From contig NZ_PABT01000004.1 in NCBI RefSeq assembly GCF_002699205.1, positions 1 through 54,175 on the forward strand: a stretch of DNA of 54,175 bases, in the 5' to 3' direction. Source of the DNA: Allomuricauda sp. GTDB taxonomy: Bacteria > Bacteroidota > Bacteroidia > Flavobacteriales > Flavobacteriaceae. The notes beneath the pieces were generated by a model, which worked only from the letters and a program-made list of their open reading frames with translations, made no database searches and was not told the DNA's origin. The position numbers and the translations under genes are program-made. Within the stretch, counting starts at the first letter, position 1. Each line of letters starts with the position of its first letter. Positions 23,636 through 31,794 of the stretch are shown here, in pieces.

Positions 23636-24436
23636 ATGCCATACGTGACACGCATCGCCAGCCTCCTACTCTTCCTTGGCATTTCTAGCTGCTACATCAT
23701 ATCCTACCCTTGGGATGGCGAACTATACGATATCGATAGCGTCGTTAACTTCCGGATCCCCTTGCCTGCCTCTGGCGATTGCAACCTCCGCAGCAATGCC
23801 AACATGTCCTTGCAATTGGCCTACGTGACCGGCCTCATATCCATTGCTATTTGCCTGCTGATGGTCGTTTACAACATTGCGCCGCGTGGTCAAGATATCA
23901 ATTGGCCAATGTCCACACTATGGCTCATGTCCATCTTTATTTTCCTTGCACAGCTGACGGTATTTGTATGTATTTCTGCGCGTGTATCGGTGTGGTTTTT
24001 ATCTTGTTCCAACCCAAGCAAAACCTCCGGTAGTTGCCCGACGACAAATTTTAACTTGCTCGTGCAACCCATCCGAGACAAGGAGATGTGTCACTTTGCA
24101 GCCGAGGACTTAACGCTCTACAATTACAACAACGATCTTTTTGTCAGCTGCCAAGACTCCACGACCTTGTTGGACTACAATCGAAAGTTTGCTCGGTGGG
24201 ATGTGGCGGCCTACTACACGGCGGCGGCACTGTGTGTTCGAAACGAAAGCAGTGTCCTCGGCCAAGACCTTAGCTGGTGCTACTACTGGGGCTGCAGCCG
24301 GGCCTGCAGCCCGGAGGCATACCGCATGAATTGGCGATTTTTTTCATTGGACATCATACAGCTACTCGGGATCTTATTTGCTTATACGTTTATTATGGCA
24401 GATTTTTATGTACTGAAGAACATCAAGGAGCAATAA
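23636..24436 (+). CDS. Four-span membrane protein of tetraspanin-like topology, 266 aa
   Basis: Spans at about residues 5-24, 60-85, 93-118 and 237-259. The large loop between spans 3 and 4 (about 118 residues) has at least nine cysteines, including WCYYWGCSRACSPEAY, and an N-glycosylation sequon. A small loop follows span 1. This is the layout of tetraspanins or claudins, but the CCG motif of tetraspanins is missing, so only topology is shared. Codon use is GC-richer than the neighbours, perhaps because of later acquisition or high expression. Ends 2 bp before the opposing gene's stop. Confidence 0.78.
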   Translation: MPYVTRIASLLLFLGISSCYIISYPWDGELYDIDSVVNFRIPLPASGDCNLRSNANMSLQLAYVTGLISIAICLLMVVYNIAPRGQDINWPMSTLWLMSIFIFLAQLTVFVCISARVSVWFLSCSNPSKTSGSCPTTNFNLLVQPIRDKEMCHFAAEDLTLYNYNNDLFVSCQDSTTLLDYNRKFARWDVAAYYTAAALCVRNESSVLGQDLSWCYYWGCSRACSPEAYRMNWRFFSLDIIQLLGILFAYTFIMADFYVLKNIKEQ

Positions 24437-24438
24437 AA

Positions 24439-25398
24439 CTAGGTAGGCAGTAGGTTTATCTTTTTTAAAAAATGCCGGAACAACTCCGAATCTTCTGGTA
24501 CAACAACGGTGCCATTGTGACTATCAAATAGCGTCCACAAAAACGTTTTGAACCGCCAGATGTGTTTCGCAGATAGCTTGTTGCTGTAGCGTTGACGAGG
24601 CCACACGCCCAACTTGTGGTTGTAGTTCGAGATAGTCATACAGGAAGCTGGGATAAAATAAACACCCTTCTTATTGACCAGCCAAGAGTCCATTAGTTGA
24701 CCGATTGGGCTCAGCTTCTGGCTAAGTTTCAAGTACTGATTCGATGTCTCGACCCTATCAGACAAAAACAGGTTGGTGTAGCATGGCAAACCAACAAAAT
24801 TCGTTTTTCGATCAAATACATAACACCATAAAATATGTTCCAACATTTCCAAGTATACCTTTGCTGGTACAGAGAGTAAAATTTTATCATTGATAGCATA
24901 GGTTTGATCTTCTTGACTATACCTTTTTAAATCATTTTCATCAATCTTCGTAGTATGACCATGCCCTAAATCTAAAATGTACATGGAAGGGTAGGAAAAA
25001 AAGCGTTTGTTACGAATTGTCGCTACTATTGTTTTGGTTTCCGGTTGTTTGCAACAAGTACATGAATTGAAATGTCCAATAATTGGATAGGATGTGAATA
25101 ATTTCTTAATTTTGGATGCGTCTTTTATTTTTAATAGTTGCAAATATTTTTCGATTTGTGGATCCTCTTCCGGCATGTTGATACTATGTTTCTTCTTACT
25201 CATGCATCCTATTAGTTTCAAAAATACCTCACCTTCTTCATCAAAGTCTGGTTCTAATTTCTGCCTCATCTCTATGAACGGAATTGCAGCGTTTTCATTG
25301 GCAGTGCAATTGTTATCACAATGCAAATGGCACCGTTTAAATGGATATTCATTCAAATTAAAGGCAACCATTTTTTTGTTTCGTGTATACTTTGGCAT
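24439..25398 (-). CDS. Hypothetical protein with Cys/His clusters, 319 aa
   Basis: The N-terminal part has CHLHCDNNC (about residues 23-31), and a second cluster near residue 113 reads SCTCCKQPE. Together these could hold zinc. The remaining sequence is a mixed alpha/beta fold without membrane segments. No known enzymatic motif was recognised. Codon use changes from AT-rich (N-terminal half) to GC-rich (C-terminal half). Confidence 0.75.
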   Translation of the reverse strand: MPKYTRNKKMVAFNLNEYPFKRCHLHCDNNCTANENAAIPFIEMRQKLEPDFDEEGEVFLKLIGCMSKKKHSINMPEEDPQIEKYLQLLKIKDASKIKKLFTSYPIIGHFNSCTCCKQPETKTIVATIRNKRFFSYPSMYILDLGHGHTTKIDENDLKRYSQEDQTYAINDKILLSVPAKVYLEMLEHILWCYVFDRKTNFVGLPCYTNLFLSDRVETSNQYLKLSQKLSPIGQLMDSWLVNKKGVYFIPASCMTISNYNHKLGVWPRQRYSNKLSAKHIWRFKTFLWTLFDSHNGTVVVPEDSELFRHFLKKINLLPT

Positions 25399-25530
25399 TG
25401 TTTAATCTTGTGAAAGGAAATAGACGAATAAAGGATTTCCTGTTTCTAAGTCTGTAAATATAGATATAAAACATTTAGTATTTTTATATATATATATATC
25501 ACCAGACACGTGTCTCTTTAAATACCTTAA
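25399..25530. promoter_or_regulatory. Divergent promoter with 12-bp palindrome AGACACGTGTCT
   Basis: A 132-bp gap without ORFs. A perfect 12-bp palindrome, AGACACGTGTCT (25504-25515), lies 15 bp upstream of the plus ATG, directly after a long TATATATATATATATC run. The minus-strand gene has only weak TATA-like sequence on its side. The palindrome extends the CACGTG core seen in other promoters. Confidence 0.55.
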
Positions 25531-25872
25531 ATGTCCAGCTTAGCAGTCGGACTCCTTCCAACGTCAATTGAACCGCCAAAAGCAGCCTTGAAAAAGGGCC
25601 AAGTGTCCAGCGGGGATAGCGACAGTGGAACATATGTTGAGTTTGAAACAGAAGTGTTGTATGCAAGAATTGATGAATTAGAAAAGAAAAAGAATTTTTA
25701 TAAAAGAAAACTGCAACAAATAAAACAATTGCTTCAATTTCATTTTGATAACCCGATTAAAATTAGAGAAGGATTAGTAAAAGTATTTAGTAAAGCATCA
25801 TCGAACACAACAAAGAAAGTAAGTGACATAGAGATTAAAAATGCAATATCCAAGATTGTAATAGTAGATTAA
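25531..25872 (+). CDS. Hypothetical coiled-coil protein, 113 aa
   Basis: A polar N-terminus is followed by a clear coiled coil at about residues 38-68 (EVLYARIDELEKKKNFYKRK) and a basic C-terminus. No family recognised. A short oligomerising protein, possibly structural. Its promoter contains the 12-bp CACGTG palindrome. It ends 2 bp before the opposing stop. Confidence 0.72.
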   Translation: MSSLAVGLLPTSIEPPKAALKKGQVSSGDSDSGTYVEFETEVLYARIDELEKKKNFYKRKLQQIKQLLQFHFDNPIKIREGLVKVFSKASSNTTKKVSDIEIKNAISKIVIVD

Positions 25873-25874
25873 TT

Positions 25875-26801
25875 TTAAATACCCGGAGTATTCCCCAACA
25901 CAATATCAAATGGTTCGCCTTGTCTTCCGTAACTTAATGCTTTTCCGATGATCAAACGCTTTGCTTGGTGGTCGATCGCCATGATGGCTTCTAAACCTCC
26001 CGGTCGCGCGCAAATGGTAGCAACGTCATCGCCAAGGTTATCTCTTATTGGTTTCAAGGCACTTGGGGTAACAGAGTCGGTTAATGCGTCTCTGACAGCC
26101 CTGTTTACCGCTACAAAAGCATTGATAATAGCAGTTGCTTTTGCTGCAGCCTTTGATGGTGTGTATGGTTCCGTTGCAAATAAGAGTTTATCCAATGGTA
26201 ATCCTTCGGCTTTTTTGTGACGATTGAATGGATCTGCATCCCATTTGAAGTTGTCTGGTAAACTTACGGTTACCCAATCACCTGGACGAATTTCTGATTT
26301 TCCAGTATTGATGATGGTGTTCAAACCAGCAACGGTCCCTACAAATCCTTGAGTCATGTCTTGGTAGGAGTTCTTTTTACTGTCGTATCCAGTGACGGCA
26401 ATACCGACGTAGCTCAACCTGTCCATGATCATAAATTTTGCTATTTTCTTAGCGGCTGCTGCTTCAGCAGGGCGATTGCTCTGTAAAGCAAGTTGCAATG
26501 CACTTGGTAAGTTGTCGCCGAGACAGTTGGCGAATGAAAAACAATGTAACTGGCCGTCGCGGTATGCCCTGCTTTGATCGATTGCCATCAACACTTCTCC
26601 TTCCATGACATCGTAACTTTCTTCATGAATCGGTGCAGAGTAGAGACCTTCTGTGCTTCCACGTGCCTGACGCGACTGTTGTTTGTGTCGCATGTCATAT
26701 TGCAAGTTGATATCATAGGAAGTAATTCGTGCAAGCATCTTGACACGTTTACGACGTTTTCGTGGAGGTTGGGTACTTGAGTAAACATTTTGAGTTGCCA
26801 T
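25875..26801 (-). CDS. Putative virion structural protein, 308 aa
   Basis: The N-terminus carries a strong basic patch (PPRKRRKRVKML) like a nuclear localisation or DNA-contact signal. The body is Ala/Gly-rich, with segments such as IRPGDWVTVSLPD and a C-terminus ending FDIVLGNTPGI, reminiscent of capsid-decoration or head proteins. Balanced codons, few cysteines and a following gene of similar character support a structural module, but no known capsid family was identified. TTTAACGATATG precedes the start. Confidence 0.78.
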   Translation of the reverse strand: MATQNVYSSTQPPRKRRKRVKMLARITSYDINLQYDMRHKQQSRQARGSTEGLYSAPIHEESYDVMEGEVLMAIDQSRAYRDGQLHCFSFANCLGDNLPSALQLALQSNRPAEAAAAKKIAKFMIMDRLSYVGIAVTGYDSKKNSYQDMTQGFVGTVAGLNTIINTGKSEIRPGDWVTVSLPDNFKWDADPFNRHKKAEGLPLDKLLFATEPYTPSKAAAKATAIINAFVAVNRAVRDALTDSVTPSALKPIRDNLGDDVATICARPGGLEAIMAIDHQAKRLIIGKALSYGRQGEPFDIVLGNTPGI

Positions 26802-26866
26802 ATCGTTAAAATATTAAATAAGATATGTATAGGTTATATACGTAAATTTTTGATCTAACTTAAATT

Positions 26867-27874
26867 TTACATACCAATATGTGTGGCTATCTCCACCATT
26901 GGTAAACACGTCATTTGAGTGTGTTCGCGGAACGCGCGCTTTTGATAGTGTTCATCGGGTTTCTTTGAAATCGCAGATAATACTTTGCCAATATGCATAT
27001 GCTGTTGTGGTAAGCCATTTGCATCTAAATTTTGCGGTCTTCTTCTCGCGATAATGGATCTTCTACTAGCTCTGATCTGCCATACCATGTTACTATTTTC
27101 ACATTGTGGAATGATCGGCATGTTGGTGCCATCTGGTAATTTGAAGGTATCGTTATCAATTGGAACTCGTTTCAATGTCAAGTAAAGGTCATCTCCTTTT
27201 CCAACACGATCGCGGGCTTCGCTTCGGCTGTATTTGGAGCTGATGCGAGTGGTCCATAAATTAAAGCTACGGCACCGGCCACGAACGGTTATGTTGAATA
27301 GCTTTTGGTAACGACTTTTTAAGTCCATGTCATTTTTAATAATACCAATAAACGACCATTTTTTGTTAAAGTCATCGATGAAGGACTCATATTCTTCGGA
27401 CTGTGTGTAATTGCGCTCAGTGCCTGGTTTTTGCTCAGTAGTTCGTACGGTTGGATACGGTATCAATGCCCTGTTCAAATTATACTTTTTTACCATGTTA
27501 TCGATAAATGCTTGGTCACATGAACCAAGGGTCAAGTAGTAATTCAAAACTGGTATCGATGCCAAAAGGTTATGCGAGACATGGCGACCGGTCAAGGTAC
27601 CACGTTTATCATTGCTTTCACGATGTTGCCTACAGATAAACAGTGGCATACCCTCGGTGTAGCCAGTTTGCCAATTACGAGAAAAGGCACCACAAAACAT
27701 AGGGTAATTTGCTGTGGAGTTTACGGCTGGGTGAAACACGGCCGTGTGGTGACTCGCATTGTAAGGCGGTGCCAAGTTGTTACCCTCTGTATGGCTGTGG
27801 TGCTTTTGAAGATTTGGCCAATCGCTGTAGCCATTTGATGGCTTTGGACGCATAAGTTCAGATATTGATGTCAT
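26867..27874 (-). CDS. Putative virion structural protein, 335 aa
   Basis: A soluble protein rich in Asn, Thr, Tyr, Arg and His, with an N-terminal low-structure region and a central region ending in an Arg-rich segment (IRASRRSIIARRRPQ). It lies upstream of the 308-aa gene in the same direction, separated by 65 bp, and has similar base composition. No membrane or catalytic motif seen. The structural assignment is inference from composition and context. Confidence 0.76.
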   Translation of the reverse strand: MTSISELMRPKPSNGYSDWPNLQKHHSHTEGNNLAPPYNASHHTAVFHPAVNSTANYPMFCGAFSRNWQTGYTEGMPLFICRQHRESNDKRGTLTGRHVSHNLLASIPVLNYYLTLGSCDQAFIDNMVKKYNLNRALIPYPTVRTTEQKPGTERNYTQSEEYESFIDDFNKKWSFIGIIKNDMDLKSRYQKLFNITVRGRCRSFNLWTTRISSKYSRSEARDRVGKGDDLYLTLKRVPIDNDTFKLPDGTNMPIIPQCENSNMVWQIRASRRSIIARRRPQNLDANGLPQQHMHIGKVLSAISKKPDEHYQKRAFREHTQMTCLPMVEIATHIGM

Positions 27875-27916
27875 TTTCTTTTAGTTTTCCAGCACAGTTA
27901 CTATTATAGTATAATT

Positions 27917-28501
27917 TTAAAAGTTTGAAAACTCCTGTGGTTTCGTAGCAGATTGTTTACTCTCATCACTTTCTGAATAATGAGTGGTGTAGTAACGAAT
28001 CAAATCTAATTTGGTTTTGGACAAGATATTCCATTGTTTCATATAGCCCATGTTGATTTTTTTAGCACCATTGGTTGTATTCTCTGTCACAATTCCATTT
28101 TTTTTTAAAAATTCTTGGGCATCGTTTAAAAAAGTAATGTCTTCTTTCAACATCCGTTTTGGATTCATATCATGAAACATAAAATGGTTCTTAAAATCTT
28201 GGGCCATCAAGTATGGCATTTCCAGCTCCGGGCTGTGCCGCTGGCTCGGCCCGCGGATGGTGTCTTGGTAGTAACGGGCCATAATGCTGTATATGGCATT
28301 GTCCGTCACTTTGCCAATCAATTCGTTGTCTATTTTCCGGAGCTCATCCACGATCGATTTGCCATTTTCTCCCAAGTTGGACTTGGTGCAGAGCACGCAT
28401 TCGCAAGCTGTAAATGGCTCTTCAAAAATGTTTTCATTGATCTGGATGTTACGGTCGTTTTGAAAGTTTAGCTCTTGAAACTCTTCGTCGTTGTAATTCA
28501 T
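27917..28501 (-). CDS. Hypothetical protein, 194 aa
   Basis: Acidic N-terminus followed by CECVLC (about residues 33-38), a possible zinc or disulfide knuckle. The rest is helical and ends in a Ser/Lys/Gln-rich tail. No family recognised. Divergent from the gene at 28558 across a 56-bp promoter with TATATATG and CTATATAG boxes. It starts the three-gene minus-strand run 25875-28501. Confidence 0.74.
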   Translation of the reverse strand: MNYNDEEFQELNFQNDRNIQINENIFEEPFTACECVLCTKSNLGENGKSIVDELRKIDNELIGKVTDNAIYSIMARYYQDTIRGPSQRHSPELEMPYLMAQDFKNHFMFHDMNPKRMLKEDITFLNDAQEFLKKNGIVTENTTNGAKKINMGYMKQWNILSKTKLDLIRYYTTHYSESDESKQSATKPQEFSNF

Positions 28502-28557
28502 TTTTAACTATATAGTCCATACATATATAGGGTTCTTCAAACTGTGACAAGATTCTG

Positions 28558-29802
28558 ATGGATATCCCCAAGGTGAGCGCGCACAAGGAGTACATTTCTT
28601 GCCTGAAACAGCTATACTTGGAAAATTTCAAAGCAATCAAAGAAAAGGCACCCAAAGACAACTTGGTGCTGGAAGAAAAAAGCCTCAGTTTGCATTTTGC
28701 AAAGGAATTTAGGAATCTAAAAGAGATTGTCAACGAAGATTATTTTGAATGGAACCATGCCATATTTTGTGCTATCGTTTACTTCTCTTACCAAGAACAA
28801 ATGACATACGAGGTGGACGACTCTTTTTTGACTCGATATAGTATTTTACCAATCCAAGACACACTGGCGGACCTCATCCTGTTGATGCATCACATTGACC
28901 AAAAGTGGGCTTCCATCGATTTGTGCGATTTACTTAAATTTGAAACCTATGTCAAAGCAGTACATGCCAAAGTAGCAAAATACATTGGCTATGCGGATAA
29001 CATAGCAAAATTTAATCGATGGAACCTCATCAAGTTTTTAAAGCCAGGCTATTTTAGCTTATCCACAGACGGACTGATGTACATTACATGCCGTACCGCC
29101 TATCATCTTCGCTACCTACATTTTGCTTCACTGATGTCGAAGCACCTGCAGGACCCTTTAGAAGTTCTGGATAGCGATGTAGACAAGTTACGAAGGTGGT
29201 GCGAACAGCAAGAAACCTACTTTTCTATACGAAAGTTTCGCATGCGTATGATCGGAATTCTCTGGACATTTTTTAACGATGAACCAAGTCGATGTTTTTA
29301 CACCTATACTCGTAGCGGAGAGGTGCCGACGGTCTTGGCTCATGTCACGCAGACTTTCCCGAGCGCATGGATTAGTAGCATCCAACATGAAATGCTATAC
29401 GATAAAGCAAAGGAACTTATTCATCATGACAATCTATTGATTCAAGATGCAGTTCTGATCGCATTGTTCGAAGCACACTTCAAAACACATTACAACATAG
29501 CATGGAGTCGATACTGCATGTGCATGGAGGAGGATATTTTGAACACCTACAGCAAACTATTAACCGTAGAACATCCAATGATCTTGAAAATATGGGCCAA
29601 GTTTTACGTCTTTTGGAATGGAAAACTATTCCTTACCACACGATTCGAAAAGGCCATGGTGCTGTGGTTCAAGCTGTTGAAGGAGCATTGCAATGGATGC
29701 CTCTTCCGAAATGTTAATTTAACAAATACCATAAACCGTGTACTACCACCAGAAACTCCACCGGAATTACAAAGAAGTGATGTGTTTGAAGTGTATTTGT
29801 GA
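28558..29802 (+). CDS. Hypothetical protein, 414 aa
   Basis: Predominantly helical and rich in Leu, Phe, Tyr and His throughout, without clear membrane segments, signal peptide or catalytic motif. The even helical composition suggests an alpha-solenoid or an oligomeric helical protein. Codons are relatively GC-rich, like the presumed structural genes next to it. No family recognised. Confidence 0.77.
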   Translation: MDIPKVSAHKEYISCLKQLYLENFKAIKEKAPKDNLVLEEKSLSLHFAKEFRNLKEIVNEDYFEWNHAIFCAIVYFSYQEQMTYEVDDSFLTRYSILPIQDTLADLILLMHHIDQKWASIDLCDLLKFETYVKAVHAKVAKYIGYADNIAKFNRWNLIKFLKPGYFSLSTDGLMYITCRTAYHLRYLHFASLMSKHLQDPLEVLDSDVDKLRRWCEQQETYFSIRKFRMRMIGILWTFFNDEPSRCFYTYTRSGEVPTVLAHVTQTFPSAWISSIQHEMLYDKAKELIHHDNLLIQDAVLIALFEAHFKTHYNIAWSRYCMCMEEDILNTYSKLLTVEHPMILKIWAKFYVFWNGKLFLTTRFEKAMVLWFKLLKEHCNGCLFRNVNLTNTINRVLPPETPPELQRSDVFEVYL

Positions 29803-29843
29803 ATGAATATATAAAAAAAGTCTTTTAATATATAAAGGTTACG

Positions 29844-30194
29844 ATGAGTTCCGATGAAGAAAGTGAAGAAACCATAGAAAGTTACTTGCAGAAACGGGAT
29901 CAAACCATTGTCGTGTGGAACAACTTATTAGATGACCCGTTTTGTTCTTATTATGGTTTCGACCATACCAGTGCGATCGATATTTTAGTTGCATATGAAA
30001 AACAAAAGGTACCAGAAGGACGTTACACCATTGAAGAATACGATGCATACCATGCGATTGCTGAAAAGTTATACGATACTAGTTTCATACCCTTAAATTT
30101 TAAAGTACTTGTCTACACAATCGTCTCCTTGCAAGAATATTTTTACTCATTTGTTCATCATGGTGATCGCAAGCGTATTGTCGTATATCAATAG
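29844..30194 (+). CDS. Hypothetical acidic protein, 116 aa
   Basis: An acidic N-terminus (MSSDEESEETIESYLQ) is followed by a Tyr-rich helical domain. No family recognised. TAATATATAAAGG is 8-20 nt upstream of the ATG. Its 3' end overlaps the opposing 415-aa gene by 48 bp. Confidence 0.7.
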   Translation: MSSDEESEETIESYLQKRDQTIVVWNNLLDDPFCSYYGFDHTSAIDILVAYEKQKVPEGRYTIEEYDAYHAIAEKLYDTSFIPLNFKVLVYTIVSLQEYFYSFVHHGDRKRIVVYQ

Positions 30195-31394
30195 GTGCAA
30201 AAACTCAAAACAGCTATTTTTTAAATGTGCCGGAAATGTTTTTATCAAGTTGAATGCTTCGTATGTCACCAATCGCAGGTAGCTTAGCCAGCTATGCTTT
30301 GCTTCAGGTTGAAGAAGCAGGTAGTAGTCATCTTCAATATTAATTGCTTTGGTATTTTCGAATAAATTTTCCATAAATTCTTGCATTTGTAGATTTAAAT
30401 GTGTATTATCTATATTTCTGTAAAATTGCCGATATTCCAATGCATACTTTTCTTTATCTATGACACTATACAAAAACGTATGACATCCATTCAAAATTTG
30501 TTCCGTTGCCTTTGAGTGCAATGTTTTTAAAAATTCCTCGCCACAACTTCTTGGCTCTGCTCCTTGCTTTGCCCCGGCTGGTTCAAATAAATCGTCATCG
30601 GATGAATCATCTTTAACTTCCAATATCGGTTCCTGCTTTATCTCCGTTTTGTCCTTGAAAACAGACCCCGCTGGCATGGTAAAAGTTCCATCACTCGTTT
30701 CTATCTCGTAAGTATTTCCTTCTATTTCCTTAATTTTCCCAAAACGTTTCTTCCCTGCATACTGAAAATGGACAAGATCGCCAACGCTTAACAACTCCAC
30801 TTTCACTGCCTTTCGCAAACAAGGTTGCAAATTCGTTTTTGGTGTCAGCCCGGAAGAGCTTAAGATGACTCGTTCGACGTCATGGATGGCGTCTTTGTTG
30901 TTTCTTATGCTTTCTATCATTTTTTCTTGTAATTTTTTATTACTTTGTATTGACCTCTCCAATGTTTGTTGTAGTTTCCTGGTTCCTTGCATTTGTATTC
31001 TTTCAAATTGTTCCAAAAATTCACGGTCTAAATCTTCTTCGGTGGCTTCGGCTGGTTGTTCGGAAATGATGTTTTTTGACAACATAAAGATCGTAACCAT
31101 CATGTGCCGTAACAAACGAATTTTATCAAAAATAATAGTATCACTTTTAAACATGTTTAGCAAAGGCGGGGCCATGTACAAATGCATACTATTGCCTTTA
31201 AAGTAAATCTGTTTACCTTTCTGTACTTTTTCATATGCCTTCACAACACTATGCACTAATAAATCTCCATCTTCACCAATTGGAATGTTTGTTGTTTCGA
31301 TTTCTGCGTACTTTGGAAACCGGAGATCCACAAGTTTATTTTTCCATATAACCTTTAAGTACGTCAATTTATAATCAGCTTGGAATTCCGTCAT
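30147..31394 (-). CDS. Coiled-coil protein with a small SH3/KOW/Tudor-like domain, 415 aa
   Basis: Start chosen at MTEFQADYKL (31394). The first in-frame Met at 31415 would place translation within 10 nt of a TATATAAG box. Residues 120-185 form a charged coiled coil with many Gln (RKLQQTLERSIQSNKKLQEK). Around residues 210-255 is a compact beta module (VGDLVHFQYAGKKRFGKIKE followed by YEIETSDGTF) that reads like an SH3-type barrel of the KOW/Tudor class, possibly binding nucleic acid or methylated peptides. An acidic linker (DDSSDDDLFE) and a helical C-terminal domain follow. Divergent from the gene at 31402 with only 7 bp between starts. Confidence 0.75.
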   Translation of the reverse strand: MTEFQADYKLTYLKVIWKNKLVDLRFPKYAEIETTNIPIGEDGDLLVHSVVKAYEKVQKGKQIYFKGNSMHLYMAPPLLNMFKSDTIIFDKIRLLRHMMVTIFMLSKNIISEQPAEATEEDLDREFLEQFERIQMQGTRKLQQTLERSIQSNKKLQEKMIESIRNNKDAIHDVERVILSSSGLTPKTNLQPCLRKAVKVELLSVGDLVHFQYAGKKRFGKIKEIEGNTYEIETSDGTFTMPAGSVFKDKTEIKQEPILEVKDDSSDDDLFEPAGAKQGAEPRSCGEEFLKTLHSKATEQILNGCHTFLYSVIDKEKYALEYRQFYRNIDNTHLNLQMQEFMENLFENTKAINIEDDYYLLLQPEAKHSWLSYLRLVTYEAFNLIKTFPAHLKNSCFEFLHLLIYDNTLAITMMNK

Positions 31395-31401
31395 AAGTCT
31401 T

Positions 31402-31794
31402 ATGATACAACACACAAAAAACTTATATAGACAAAATTGGAGGTGTTACTACACAATACATTTTTTTATCATCCTTTTACTAGTCCCTCTCGGTTTTAAT
31501 TTTTTAGTACATGGGTTTCATAATAAATGTTATAATCCTTTGTTAACGGTGTTGGTGCTCTTGTTTTGGGTCATCTTCTTGGAACTGAGCTTGGAAGGTT
31601 ACTACAAAGCTCGTGATGTACTACTTGTTCTCTTTGTAATTTACTATGTCCTAAACTTTGTATATATGTTTTGTTTTATAGAAGAGAGCTTTGACGCCGA
31701 ATCTAAAAGATGGTCCGATCCAGTAAAAAAAAAGATAACGGAAGTAGTTCAAAGGCGAAAGCAAGAAGGAAGACAATTGGTGTTCAGGGTCTAA
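31402..31794 (+). CDS. Membrane protein with three spans, 130 aa, overlapping the TBP gene
   Basis: Three hydrophobic spans at about residues 18-36, 46-64 and 70-95, then a charged tail. The last 28 codons overlap the start of the TBP gene in another frame. That overlap lies within the first copy of an 81-bp tandem repeat. The second copy preserves the same tail in this frame (KKKITEVVQRRKQ, then a stop), showing that the duplicated DNA carried the end of this gene. Confidence 0.7.
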   Translation: MIQHTKNLYRQNWRCYYTIHFFIILLLVPLGFNFLVHGFHNKCYNPLLTVLVLLFWVIFLELSLEGYYKARDVLLVLFVIYYVLNFVYMFCFIEESFDAESKRWSDPVKKKITEVVQRRKQEGRQLVFRV

